From Sphingobacteriaceae bacterium (GTDB taxonomy: Bacteria > Bacteroidota > Bacteroidia > Sphingobacteriales > Sphingobacteriaceae): a stretch of DNA of 64,000 nucleotides. The position numbers and the translations under genes are program-made. The DNA lies in the NCBI GenBank assembly GCA_903642215.1, contig CAHJWG010000004.1, forward strand, positions 62,001-126,000, given 5' to 3'. Below, piece after piece: positions 26,785 through 35,436 of this stretch. The number at the start of each line of letters is the position of its first letter. Position 1 is the stretch's first letter. The notes below the pieces were generated by a model. It was not told the DNA's origin, did no database searches, and saw only the letters and a list, made by a program, of their open reading frames with translations.

Positions 26785-27804
26785 ATGACGAACATTCTCA
26801 TCATTTATACAGGCGGTACCATTGGGATGGTTAATGACCCGGAAACCCACATGCTGCGCCCTTTTGATTTTAATCAGATCCTGCTTAACGTGCCCGAACT
26901 GGCCCGTTTAAAATATCGCCTCACTGTTCATTCTTTCAATCCGATTATAGATTCTTCTAATATGAAGCCTGCCGTTTGGGTAGAAATTGCTTCGCTGATT
27001 AAAGAAAATTACAATAATTATGAAGGTTTCGTAATTCTGCATGGCTCGGATACGATGGCATTTACCGCTTCTGCTTTAAGTTTTATGCTGGAAGGTTTAG
27101 GCAAACCCGTTGTGCTAACCGGTTCGCAATTACCTATCAGTCAGATTCGTACTGATGCAAAAGAAAACCTGATAACTTCATTGGAAATTGCTGCTTCGTT
27201 AAAAGACGGCAAAGCTTTGGTGCCCGAAGTTTGTATTTATTTTGATTCGCAATTGTTTCGCGGCAATCGTTCGTTTAAATATAATTCTTCTAAATTTGAA
27301 GCTTTCCGTTCGCCAAATTATCCGGTTTTGGCCGAAGCCGGCGTTCACCTCAGCTTTAACGAAGCATTTATTTTAAAACCTTCCAAACAGCCTTTTCAGG
27401 TACACAAAAATATGTACGCGGATATTGCCGTGTTAAAATTGTATCCGGGAATCAGTCAGAAAACGGTAGAAAGTATTTTGAAAACGGATGCAAAGGCTTT
27501 TGTGATGGAAACTTTTGGCGCCGGAAATACAACTACGGACGAATGGTTTATTAAAACGCTAAAAAAGTCGATCAAAAAAGGGAAAATTATTCTTGATATT
27601 TCGCAGTGTAAAGTGGGTACGGTGGAGTTGGGCCGGTACGAAACCAGCAAGCAATTGAAAGATATGGGCGTTTTGAGCGGTTACGATATGACGTTTGAAT
27701 CGGCAGTAACCAAGCTGATGTACCTTTTAGGCAGATATGATGATCCGGCAGAAATTGCGGGTTTGGTAGAAACAAACTTACGTGGCGAGATGACGATCAG
27801 TTGA
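26785..27804 (+). CDS. ansA: Type I L-asparaginase
   Basis: A 339-residue cytoplasmic-type asparaginase hydrolysing L-asparagine to aspartate and ammonia. The two catalytic threonine motifs are IYTGGTIGMV near residue 9 and VILHGSDTMAFTASALSFML near residue 91, with a conserved Lys region (LPISQIRTDAKENL). No signal peptide, so it fits the type I (AnsA) group. The two-element hairpin at 27809-27850 begins right after its stop. Confidence 0.93.
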   Translation: MTNILIIYTGGTIGMVNDPETHMLRPFDFNQILLNVPELARLKYRLTVHSFNPIIDSSNMKPAVWVEIASLIKENYNNYEGFVILHGSDTMAFTASALSFMLEGLGKPVVLTGSQLPISQIRTDAKENLITSLEIAASLKDGKALVPEVCIYFDSQLFRGNRSFKYNSSKFEAFRSPNYPVLAEAGVHLSFNEAFILKPSKQPFQVHKNMYADIAVLKLYPGISQKTVESILKTDAKAFVMETFGAGNTTTDEWFIKTLKKSIKKGKIILDISQCKVGTVELGRYETSKQLKDMGVLSGYDMTFESAVTKLMYLLGRYDDPAEIAGLVETNLRGEMTIS

Positions 27805-27808
27805 TCCA

Positions 27809-27850
27809 TGCTTCTTTTACCGCACTAATTTTATGCTGATAAAAGAAGCA
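27809..27850. repeat. Head-to-head pair of TAAAAGAAGYA elements after ansA
   Basis: TGCTTCTTTTACC (27809-27821) and GATAAAAGAAGCA (27838-27850) face each other with 16 bases between, forming a hairpin in the ansA-peptidase gap. Confidence 0.8.
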
Positions 27851-27912
27851 TCCCGCAGCAAACCACCGATCAATAAAGTTGTTAACCGGGTTCAAACTTA
27901 AAATATAAAAAT

Positions 27913-28797
27913 ATGCGTTGGCAGGGACGAGATGAAAGTGATGATGTTGAAGACGGCGGATCCGGAGGTGGCGGCGGCCGCGGATTAGGTATCGGCGGCG
28001 GCATTATCGGTATTGTTGGTTTTGTAATTTATCTGTTCACGGGTTATAATCCCACCCAGCTTTTAAATCAGGTTGGCGGCGATCAGCAGCAGCAGCAAAC
28101 CACACAGTCGGCCCCGTCACAATTAAGCCAGGAGGATAGTGTGAACCTGCATTTTGCAAAAGTGATCATGAACGATACAAGGCTTGTGTGGACGAAAATC
28201 TTTGTAGACATGGGTAAAACTTACGAAAAACCAACGCTGGTGCATTTTCAAAATAGTGTAGATGCTTCTGGCTGCGGTTTGGCAAGTTCGGCAACAGGTC
28301 CGTTTTATTGTCCGGCCGATCGTAAAGTGTATCTTGATTTTTCTTTTTTTAATGAACTTTCCAATCGTTTTCATGCCAGCGGAGATTTTGCAAAAGCGTA
28401 TGTAATTGCACATGAAGTTGGCCATCATATCCAGAATTTATTAGGTGTTTCTGATAAAATGGATCAAATGCGGCAGCAAATGAGTGAAACGGATTATAAT
28501 AAAATGTCTGTAAAGTTAGAGTTGCAGGCAGATTTTTATGCCGGCGTTTGGGCGCATTACGAAGCACAAATTAAAAACGCTGATAACCAGAGTGTGATAG
28601 AGCCAGGCGATATAGAATCAGCTTTAACAGCGGCAAACGCAATTGGCGATGACCGTTTGCAGCAAGAAGCAACCGGGCACATTTCCCCGGATTCTTTTAC
28701 GCACGGAACTTCGGCACAGCGCATTTACTGGTTTAAAAAAGGTTACGAAACCGGCGATATCAAACAAGGAAATACTTTTGCCGAGGGTGCATTGTAA
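27913..28797 (+). CDS. Neutral zinc metallopeptidase, YpfJ family
   Basis: 294 residues. N-terminal MRWQGRDESDDVED is followed by a Gly-rich stretch and one TM segment (GGIIGIVGFVIYLFTG); the body then matches the YpfJ/Zn_peptidase family (GCGLASSATGPFYCPADRKV) with the zincin motif AHEVGHHIQNLLG and a downstream LQADFYAGVWAHY supplying the third ligand. The peptidase domain should face the periplasm. The substrate is unknown. Confidence 0.92.
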   Translation: MRWQGRDESDDVEDGGSGGGGGRGLGIGGGIIGIVGFVIYLFTGYNPTQLLNQVGGDQQQQQTTQSAPSQLSQEDSVNLHFAKVIMNDTRLVWTKIFVDMGKTYEKPTLVHFQNSVDASGCGLASSATGPFYCPADRKVYLDFSFFNELSNRFHASGDFAKAYVIAHEVGHHIQNLLGVSDKMDQMRQQMSETDYNKMSVKLELQADFYAGVWAHYEAQIKNADNQSVIEPGDIESALTAANAIGDDRLQQEATGHISPDSFTHGTSAQRIYWFKKGYETGDIKQGNTFAEGAL

Positions 28798-28859
28798 AGT
28801 GTTAAACTCCACTTTTGTCCTTTTGGCCACAGGGAGAAAACTTCATTAATGGTTGGCCA

Positions 28860-28872
28860 TACTTCTTTTATC
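28860..28872 (-). repeat. TAAAAGAAGYA element before the lipocalin gene
   Basis: TACTTCTTTTATC followed by AACCTAAA. A degraded relative of the GTCATTTCGAC repeat (TTTTGGCCACAGGGAGAAAA) precedes it at about 28817. Confidence 0.7.
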
Positions 28873-28946
28873 AACCTAAATTTTGTTTATGATGAAATCA
28901 GATTTTTCCTAACGTCGAAAAAATAATAAGGCTATTAATATATAAA

Positions 28947-29465
28947 ATGAAAAAAGAAATTCTTGCCGCTTCTTTATTAGTTGGTTTAACGGCAGTTGCT
29001 TTGCATGCCCGGGATAAACCTTTGGAAACCGTTAAAAATGTTGACCTCAGCAAATATCTCGGCAAATGGTATGAGATTGCTGCCTTTCCGCAGCGTTTTG
29101 AAAAAGGCTGCACTTTCACAACAGCCGAATACAGCATTTTAGAAAACGGCGATATCCGCATAAAAAATACCTGTATCAAAAACGGAAAACCAAGCAGTGC
29201 CGTTGGAAAGGCATTTATTACCGATAAAAAGAGCAATGCGAAATTAGATGTTCAGTTTTTTTGGCCGTTTAAAGGTAAATATTGGATTATCGCCTTGGCA
29301 CCGGATTACAGCTATGCAGTTGTTGGCCACCCAAACCGGAAATATTTATGGATCCTTAGCCGTAAGCCGGTTATAAACGATCAAACTTACAATCATTTAG
29401 CCCTTTTAGCTGCCAACAAAGGTTTTGATATCCGGAATTTAGTACGCACCAGGCAAAATCAATAA
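28947..29465 (+). CDS. Lipocalin (Blc-like)
   Basis: A 172-residue exported lipocalin. Hydrophobic N-terminus KKEILAASLLVGLTAVALHA has no lipobox Cys, unlike E. coli Blc. The barrel signatures are LGKWYEIAAFPQRFEKGC (GxW motif), the mid-barrel VQFFWPFKGKYWIIALAPDY, and YAVVGHPNRKYLWILSR. Blc-type lipocalins bind fatty acids or lysophospholipids and are often stress-induced. Monocistronic. Confidence 0.9.
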   Translation: MKKEILAASLLVGLTAVALHARDKPLETVKNVDLSKYLGKWYEIAAFPQRFEKGCTFTTAEYSILENGDIRIKNTCIKNGKPSSAVGKAFITDKKSNAKLDVQFFWPFKGKYWIIALAPDYSYAVVGHPNRKYLWILSRKPVINDQTYNHLALLAANKGFDIRNLVRTRQNQ

Positions 29466-29642
29466 TCCGGGAAAGGGTTTGGAGAGCCAAGATTAAAGTT
29501 TGATCAGTATTTATAATTAATTATAAAAATCATAGTTTAACTACTGTAATAAATTTTTTTAAAAATCTTAATCTAACCAGATGAAATCAGTTATTTTAAG
29601 AAATTTAAATTTGATTTTGATTACGAAAATCAACTGCTGCCA
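29466..29642. other. AT-rich leader of the histidine kinase gene
   Basis: 177 bp, very AT-rich, with no gene and no recognised repeat. It includes the near-palindrome ATAATTAATTATAA around 29515. Confidence 0.4.
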
Positions 29643-32096
29643 ATGATAAATTCTCAAGAGGAATCGCTGTTTAAAAGTCTTTTTAATCACCTCTCCGAAC
29701 CTCAAATCGTAGTTAAGGCAGACAATCCGTATTTTACCATTGTTGCTTATAATCAGCAGTATAAAAATGTAAGTAACATTGGCGAAAGAGCGATCATCGG
29801 TAAAGGAATTAAAGAAATTTACAAGTTTGATAATATCATAAATTCTGACGGAGATGTGATTGTTAAAATCGCCTTAAACAGGGTAATTGCCGAAAAAAAA
29901 GTAGTAAAACTTGCTGCTGTGCGTTATGATTTGCCCGGTGCCGACGGCAGCACAACAGAACAAACCTGGTGGCAGGCAGAATATACCCCGATTCTTGAAC
30001 CAAACGGCGAAGTTGAATTTATTTTATGTACCACTTTTAACATCACAGAGCAAATTCTCAATTTAGAACCTTTGGAAAGGTTAAAGGAAAAAGAGGATGC
30101 TTTACAGCGGGAACAGGTTTTGAATGAAGAGCTTGCAACTGCCAATGAAGAGTTAAATGCCATTAATGAAGAGTTGCACCAATCCCAGCAAAGCCTGGCA
30201 TTGTTAAATTTTGAATTGGAAGAAAGGGTAAGTAACCGTACCAAAGCTTTATCAGACAGCGAAACGCGTTTTCGTTCGATGGTGGAACTGTCGCCCGTTG
30301 CCATGCTGATTACCAAAGGAGAAAGTATGATTTTTGAAGAAATCAATTTACCGATGCTCGAACTTTTAGGTAAAGATTCATCTATAAAAGGTAAACCCTG
30401 GTATCAGGCCGTCCCGGAGTTTGAAGGCCAGGTTATTATTGATCAGCTTTATAAAACATATCGCACCGGCGAACCTTGGGCCGGGCAGGAACAACCGGTC
30501 ACACTTAATAAAAATGGCAAACCTGTACAAGGATATTACAATTTTTCTTACAAAGCATTTACCGAAAATGGTACGATAAAAGGAGTATTGCAATCAGCCA
30601 TCGATGTTACCGAACAGGTAAAAGCAAGACAAACAATTGTTGAAAGAGAAGGCCGGCTTAGAAATATGCTGGAAACGATTCCGCAAATGACCTGGGCCAA
30701 TACCACAAACGGAAAAGTTAGCTTTTACAACCAGCGTTGGTGCACTTACACCGGATTAGATTTTGAACAAACGCAATCCTGGCTTTTTCAAAAAGCCGTA
30801 CACCCGGATGATTTGCAACACACACTGGATAAATACAGGTCTATTTTAAACGGTAACACAGGCGGCGAATTTGAGAATCGGTATAAACGTGCAGACGGCG
30901 AATACCGCTGGCATTTAAACCGTTTAATGCCGATTAAAAATGAAGAAGGAAATGCAGGATTTTGGATTGGTACTGCTACAGACATCGAGGATTTAAAACA
31001 AATACAGCAAAAAAAGGACGAATTTCTTTCCATCGCCAGCCATGAATTAAAAACGCCGCTCACCAGTATCAAGGCTTTTAACCAACTGATGAAGCGGACA
31101 AAGGATGCAGAAAAGCTGAATAATTTTGTACAAAAATCATCAGAACATATTTTTAGGCTGGAAAAATTAATTAGTGATTTGCTGGATGTAACTAAAATTA
31201 ATGCGGGTAAAATGAACTATACCATGCAGGATTTCAGTTTTAAGCAAATGCTGCAGGAAAGTATCGAGAGTGTGCAGCATACTTCTCCTTTGCACCACAT
31301 TATACTCGAAAGTGTAGCAGACGTTAATTATTTTGGTGATGTTTATCGCTTGGAGCAGGTTGTACATAACTTTTTATCCAACGCAATTAAATACTCGCCG
31401 GAGGCCGTAAAAGTTATTGTTAATTGTAAAACGGAGTTAGGGAATATCATTGTTTCCATCCAGGATTTTGGAATCGGGATTGCGAAAGATAACCTCGACC
31501 GGCTTTTTGAAAGATATTACCGTGAAGATAATACGGCTATGCGTTTTGAAGGTTTGGGTTTAGGATTGTTCATTTCTTCTGAGATATTGAAGAGGCATTC
31601 GGGCAGTTTCTGGATCGAAAGTGAACAAGGTAAGGGTTCGGTTTTTTATTTCAGGCTTCCTTTAGCACCAGAAAATCCGGAGAAACAAATCATCAAAACA
31701 AAAGATTTTTATCAGGACAGCGCAATCACGATTTCTTATAATAACAAGTACGAGCGGCTTGATACGGATTGGAAAGGTTTCCAGAACATGGAAACTATGC
31801 AGAAAGGTTGTATGCTGATCCTTGAAATGCTAACCAATAACAATTGTTATAAAATTGTAAACGATAACCGGAATGTTTTAGGAACCTGGTCTGAAGCTTC
31901 AGAGTGGGTTGGCGAAAAGTTTTTCCCGATGATGGAAAAATCAGGAATAAAATATTTTGCCTGGGTGTTTTCACCAAGTGTATTCAGCCGGTTATCTGCT
32001 AAAAAAAGTGTTGATATGGCCGTTGGAAATATCATCACGCAATTTTTTACAGATAAAGCCAAAGCGGAAGAATGGATTAACAGCCGCCCCGTTTAA
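29643..32096 (+). CDS. PAS-domain hybrid-type sensor histidine kinase with C-terminal SpoIIAA-like domain
   Basis: 817 residues with no obvious TM segment. A PAS-like region (1-140), a coiled coil (about 150-200, LNEELATANEELNAINEELH), a second PAS (205-325), a third PAS plus PAC (335-450), HisKA with the phospho-His in SIASHELKTPLTS near 467, then HATPase (N-box NFLSNAIKYSPE, G-box DFGIGIAKDN, GLGLGLFISSEIL). The last 130 residues (YNNKYERLDTDWKGFQ...AEEWINSRPV) are not part of a kinase and resemble stand-alone SpoIIAA/STAS-like proteins of Bacteroidota. No response regulator is adjacent. Signal unknown. Confidence 0.85.
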   Translation: MINSQEESLFKSLFNHLSEPQIVVKADNPYFTIVAYNQQYKNVSNIGERAIIGKGIKEIYKFDNIINSDGDVIVKIALNRVIAEKKVVKLAAVRYDLPGADGSTTEQTWWQAEYTPILEPNGEVEFILCTTFNITEQILNLEPLERLKEKEDALQREQVLNEELATANEELNAINEELHQSQQSLALLNFELEERVSNRTKALSDSETRFRSMVELSPVAMLITKGESMIFEEINLPMLELLGKDSSIKGKPWYQAVPEFEGQVIIDQLYKTYRTGEPWAGQEQPVTLNKNGKPVQGYYNFSYKAFTENGTIKGVLQSAIDVTEQVKARQTIVEREGRLRNMLETIPQMTWANTTNGKVSFYNQRWCTYTGLDFEQTQSWLFQKAVHPDDLQHTLDKYRSILNGNTGGEFENRYKRADGEYRWHLNRLMPIKNEEGNAGFWIGTATDIEDLKQIQQKKDEFLSIASHELKTPLTSIKAFNQLMKRTKDAEKLNNFVQKSSEHIFRLEKLISDLLDVTKINAGKMNYTMQDFSFKQMLQESIESVQHTSPLHHIILESVADVNYFGDVYRLEQVVHNFLSNAIKYSPEAVKVIVNCKTELGNIIVSIQDFGIGIAKDNLDRLFERYYREDNTAMRFEGLGLGLFISSEILKRHSGSFWIESEQGKGSVFYFRLPLAPENPEKQIIKTKDFYQDSAITISYNNKYERLDTDWKGFQNMETMQKGCMLILEMLTNNNCYKIVNDNRNVLGTWSEASEWVGEKFFPMMEKSGIKYFAWVFSPSVFSRLSAKKSVDMAVGNIITQFFTDKAKAEEWINSRPV

Positions 32097-32144
32097 AATT
32101 ATTCATCTCGATACAAATTTTTTACCGGTAAAAACAGTATTCAC

Positions 32145-32181
32145 AAAAAAGGAGTATTCCGATCGGAATCCTCCTTTTTTT
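32145..32181. terminator. Bidirectional Rho-independent terminator
   Basis: AAAAAAGGAGTATTCC and GGAATCCTCCTTTTTTT pair around GATC with one bulge. It serves the kinase (rightward) and the convergent DUF2892-like gene. Confidence 0.8.
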
Positions 32182-32204
32182 ATATTTCTAATTTCTATTG
32201 TTAT

Positions 32205-32576
32205 TTACAACGGTGTAACTACAGACGGATAAGGATGTGCCAAAGCAACGGTTGGTTCTTCGGTTTCGTCCATATCTTCAATAATTTTCTTTATAGAACA
32301 GTTGCCGGTAATTCCGCGATGCAGTAAAGCAGCACCAATACCAGCTTCGGTTAAAGCTAAAACCGGATGTGAAAATAAATTGGTAATGCCCTTAAAAAAT
32401 ATGTAAGCACCGGTTCCGACAGAAATAATGCGGTCGGTTTTGCCAACATTAGCATTCGGGTTATCCGGTAATAACGTATCTTTTAAAGTGTTGGCTGCTT
32501 TTTTAAATTCGTCGTTTATTGGTAATAACGTATCTTTTACGGTATCCGTTACTTTTTTAATCTCGTCGTTAATCAT
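32205..32576 (-). CDS. Small membrane protein, DUF2892/YgaP-TM-like, with N-terminal tandem repeat
   Basis: 123 residues. The central part DRIISVGTGAYIFFKGI then LALTEAGIGAALLHRGITGNC matches the pattern of the short two-TM DUF2892 domain (N-x-G-x-x-DR start, G-x-TG-x-C end). The N-terminus consists of two 18-residue repeats (INDEIKKVTDTVKDTLLP and INDEFKKAANTLKDTLLP), likely amphipathic helices. Function unknown. It is convergent with the kinase gene. Confidence 0.6.
   Translation of the reverse strand: MINDEIKKVTDTVKDTLLPINDEFKKAANTLKDTLLPDNPNANVGKTDRIISVGTGAYIFFKGITNLFSHPVLALTEAGIGAALLHRGITGNCSIKKIIEDMDETEEPTVALAHPYPSVVTPL
32466..32573 (-). repeat. Two tandem 54-bp units inside the DUF2892-like gene
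   Basis: The 18-codon units share the nucleotide stretch GGTAATAACGTATCTTTTA (plus strand), so the duplication is recent enough to be seen at DNA level. Confidence 0.75.
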
Positions 32577-32680
32577 AATACTGGTTTTTTAAATGATGAT
32601 GTTCAGCAAGGTTAACAGCAGGAAGGGTAGCGAGTTTTAGAAAAGCAAAAAAAGGTTTTGATTAATAATCAGTTTGATTT

Positions 32681-33649
32681 TTACCGGCGATTCTGAACTG
32701 TTGCAAGTAAATCATGAGGATAACCTAAAGAAACCGCACTTAACGTATCTAAGTTAAGCAGGTGTTCGGTGCTTAATTTTATGTCGGTCGCTTTTAAATT
32801 TTCTTCAATTTGAGGTAATGTCCGAGGCCCTGTGATAGGGAAAGCCTCTTTTGATAACGCCCATGCCAAAGCGATCTGGCCCGGCGTTGCACCGTATTCA
32901 TCAGCAATCGAAATAAGGCTGTCAATAATTACCGTTGATGTCGTTTCTTCCTGATAGGTTGAATTTGCAGCAAGCGTTTGCCGGCCGTTTTCTCCGTTTC
33001 GGTACTTCCCGGTAAGCACTCCTCCTGCCAAAGGCGAATAAAACATCATACCTAAACCAAAATGAACGGCCATCGGCAGCAACTCGCGGTCTGCAGTTCT
33101 CTGTAATAAATTGTATTCGATTTGTATTGCAGTGAGTTGGGTTGAAGTTGCAATAGCAGCTACCTTCCATGCCGGAAAATTTGCCAAACCAGTGTATAAA
33201 ACTTTTCCGGCGCTTACCAAATCCTCTAAACCTCTTAAAATTTCTTCTATCGAGGTTACGCCGTCATCAAAATGCGCCATGTAAATATCCACATAATCGG
33301 TTCCTAAACGTTTAAGGCTGGAATCAACCGCCTGCCGCATTGCTTTGCGATGGTTTCCGGAATTGCCAACTGCCGGACTTGCTTCATTACTTCGGCTATA
33401 TTTGGTACAGATTATAAAGTTTTCGCGCTGAGGCTTAATAAAATCACCTACCAATTCTTCAGCTTCACCAAACTGATACTGGTCTGATAAATCTATCATA
33501 TTGCCTCCCGCATCTGCATAAGCTTGTAAAATTCCTTTTGCCTCTTCCGGGCTGGATCCGGAACCCTTTCGATTACCTAATTTTCCGGTTCCCAAAACCA
33601 ATTCGCTAACCCATAATCCGGTATGTGTTCCAAATAATTTATATTTCAT
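32681..33649 (-). CDS. Aldo/keto reductase
   Basis: About 322 residues from the ATG at 33647-33649 (MKYKLFGTHTGLWVSELVLG). An upstream ATG at 33697 would add 16 atypical residues. A TIM-barrel NADPH-dependent carbonyl reductase: MIDLSDQYQFGEAEELVG carries the catalytic Asp and Tyr, IICTKYS the Lys, YMAHFDD the His, and the end has FPITGPRTLPQIEENLKA for cofactor binding. It diverges from an HxlR regulator, a frequent arrangement in which the regulator senses electrophiles and controls the reductase; that link is inferred. Confidence 0.92.
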   Translation of the reverse strand: MKYKLFGTHTGLWVSELVLGTGKLGNRKGSGSSPEEAKGILQAYADAGGNMIDLSDQYQFGEAEELVGDFIKPQRENFIICTKYSRSNEASPAVGNSGNHRKAMRQAVDSSLKRLGTDYVDIYMAHFDDGVTSIEEILRGLEDLVSAGKVLYTGLANFPAWKVAAIATSTQLTAIQIEYNLLQRTADRELLPMAVHFGLGMMFYSPLAGGVLTGKYRNGENGRQTLAANSTYQEETTSTVIIDSLISIADEYGATPGQIALAWALSKEAFPITGPRTLPQIEENLKATDIKLSTEHLLNLDTLSAVSLGYPHDLLATVQNRR

Positions 33650-33769
33650 GTCGCTTATATTTGCTACAAATAAAGCTTTGCGCAAAACAATGTACAAGTA
33701 CGGCGAAATTTATCCGTATCTAAACTTACATGCTGATGATTACTTTTGTATATCTTTTTTAAAACTGTT

Positions 33770-34153
33770 ATGTACGAAAAGAAACTGCCGGTTTCCTTAG
33801 AATGCGGATTACACTTGTTTTTGGAAGTAGTAAGCGGGAAATGGAAAACCAACCTGATCTGGCATATTAATTCAGGTGTCAAGCGTCCGGGCGAGTTACA
33901 CCGGAAAATACCTAAAGCTTCCAGAAGGGTTTTGGATGCGCAATTAAAACAGTTGTCGGATCATGGGATTATAATAAAAAAACTGTTTGACGGGCTTCCT
34001 TTAAAGGTCGAATTTGAACTCACTCCGTTGGGGGAAACATTGATTCCGCTTATTGTGCTTACCGCGCAGTGGGGCGAAGCTCATCGGTCGGAATTAGAAA
34101 AGCTGATTAAGTTTACAGCGGTAACAGTAAACAGCACGCCAATTGCGATATAA
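33770..34153 (+). CDS. HxlR-family transcriptional regulator
   Basis: About 127 residues starting MYEKKLPVSLECGLHLFLEV (ATG at 33770). The winged helix-turn-helix follows the HxlR plan: VVSGKWKTNLIWHINSGVKR, FGELHRKI-type helix (here PGELHRKIPKASRRVLDAQL), and the wing LFDGLPLKVEFELTPLGETL. A single Cys in SLECGL is where redox sensing would occur in this family. It diverges from the aldo/keto reductase gene. Confidence 0.9.
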   Translation: MYEKKLPVSLECGLHLFLEVVSGKWKTNLIWHINSGVKRPGELHRKIPKASRRVLDAQLKQLSDHGIIIKKLFDGLPLKVEFELTPLGETLIPLIVLTAQWGEAHRSELEKLIKFTAVTVNSTPIAI

Positions 34154-34218
34154 AAAATCATTTAAATATGTTTTTTGGCTGTATGATAGCGGCGGGACAT
34201 GAACGTCCAATTTTTCGA

Positions 34219-34231
34219 TACTGTTTTTATC
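34219..34231 (-). repeat. Degenerate TAAAAGAAGYA element after aroK
   Basis: TACTGTTTTTATCACCTAAA has the full flank (minus strand TTTTTAGGTGATAAAA) with ACAG in place of GAAG. It lies 28 bp past the aroK stop, sense. Confidence 0.5.
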
Positions 34232-34258
34232 ACCTAAAAATTAGTGCTGCGGATCAGT

Positions 34259-34759
34259 TCATTGCGCTGATAAATCAGCCAGTTTCCGTGCCGTAATGCC
34301 CACGCCGTTCACTATTATTTGTGCCTGGAGATAAACCGGTTCGCGTTCGCTCAATTTTTGGGTGATAAACTGCAGCAGTTCTTCGCCGGTTTTATGCTGA
34401 AGCAATGGTCGTTCGTTTTTGGCATCGGATAAGCGCGCCGCAATTACGCCCGGCGGAACTTGCAAATAAATAACCGTTCCGTTTGCTTTCATCCAATTTA
34501 AATTATCAAAAAAACAAGGCAAACCACCGCCGGTAGAAACAACGGCATTTTCCGGGTAAGGCGTATTTTTTAATAAATCTGATTCTGCCCGTCTGAATTT
34601 TTCTTCTCCAAAAACATTAAAATATTCGCTGATCGTTCCGTTTCGGTGTTCAAAAACTTCATCCAAATCCACAAAATCAATATTTAAAAAGGAAGCTAAT
34701 TTACGGCCATGCGTGGTTTTGCCGCAACCCATAAAACCGATCAGGAAAGTTAGGCTCAT
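34259..34759 (-). CDS. aroK: Shikimate kinase
   Basis: A 166-residue P-loop kinase phosphorylating shikimate at the 3-hydroxyl in chorismate synthesis. The Walker A is FLIGFMGCGKTTHGRKLA, followed by the shikimate-binding DLDEVFEHRNG (Asp of the DxD motif), the FRRAESDLL Arg, and STGGGLPCF. The lid carries NERPLL. It overlaps the upstream membrane-protein gene by 4 bp (ATGA), so the two are translationally coupled. Confidence 0.94.
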   Translation of the reverse strand: MSLTFLIGFMGCGKTTHGRKLASFLNIDFVDLDEVFEHRNGTISEYFNVFGEEKFRRAESDLLKNTPYPENAVVSTGGGLPCFFDNLNWMKANGTVIYLQVPPGVIAARLSDAKNERPLLQHKTGEELLQFITQKLSEREPVYLQAQIIVNGVGITARKLADLSAQ

Positions 34760-35064
34760 GTATGTTTTCCTTTTTTAAAAAGCACAAAAGTAAGTATCAG
34801 GATAATGATTTCGCCAAAAACTGCCGGAAGAAAAAATATCCCCCACATCGGGTTTATGGTTTGCGGCCAGAAAAACCAAACCAGTAAAGCCAGTAAGTAA
34901 GAAACCGCAATTGAACTAAGGAGGATAAAAAATATTTTTTTGCGCGGATGGGTTTTCCGTAGCAATAGCCATTGTATTATGCGCCCGAGCCAGAACGTAC
35001 AAACGCCCGTTACCAGTAAAAGCATCAGCATTTTAAAATAGTACATGTTTGCAGGTGCATCCAT
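34756..35064 (-). CDS. Small membrane protein upstream of aroK
   Basis: 102 residues with three hydrophobic segments (YFKMLMLLLVTGVCTFWLG, FFILLSSIAVSYLLALLVWF, FFLPAVFGEIIILILTFVLF) and short charged loops. No known family was recognised. Its stop overlaps the aroK start (ATGA), and it would be the first gene of this two-gene unit. Confidence 0.65.
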   Translation of the reverse strand: MDAPANMYYFKMLMLLLVTGVCTFWLGRIIQWLLLRKTHPRKKIFFILLSSIAVSYLLALLVWFFWPQTINPMWGIFFLPAVFGEIIILILTFVLFKKGKHT

Positions 35065-35436
35065 CCAAATAATTTTTATAAATGTGTTGATTTAAATGTA
35101 AAGGAATGATTACAAAACTTGGTTATTTGAAGCTAGAAATCTGTAGAAAAAAATCTTTTTTATAATAATGATTATTAAAAGAAATTGTTAATCAACACTT
35201 TACATAATTGGATTGGTTGATTGTTAATCAAAATAAATCATTACAAGATTTTTAATGATTAAAAACAGCAGGTAAAAGAAGCATGATGATGGTTTTAAAG
35301 AGTTCAAAAAAAGGTATATTTAAGCCTGCATACTTCTTTTACCGAACAAAATTAAAATGGCGATCAACCGTTTTACCATTGATAAAAGAATTATAAATTG
35401 CAGTGCTAAAAAGCTAATTCAAACCTATTTAAATTT
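35065..35436. other. Divergent 372-bp regulatory region before the GMC oxidoreductase
   Basis: No gene was found. It contains two direct TTGTTAATCAA copies (35185-35195 and 35221-35231, 36 bp apart; the second within TTGATT-GTT-AATCAA), then elements at 35271-35283 and 35331-35343 and a partial GATAAAAGAA at 35381. Confidence 0.55.
35271..35343. repeat. Inverted pair of TAAAAGAAGYA elements upstream of the GMC gene
   Basis: GGTAAAAGAAGCA (35271-35283, plus) and TACTTCTTTTACC (35331-35343, minus) point toward each other; a third partial copy without GYA lies at 35381-35390. Confidence 0.75.
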
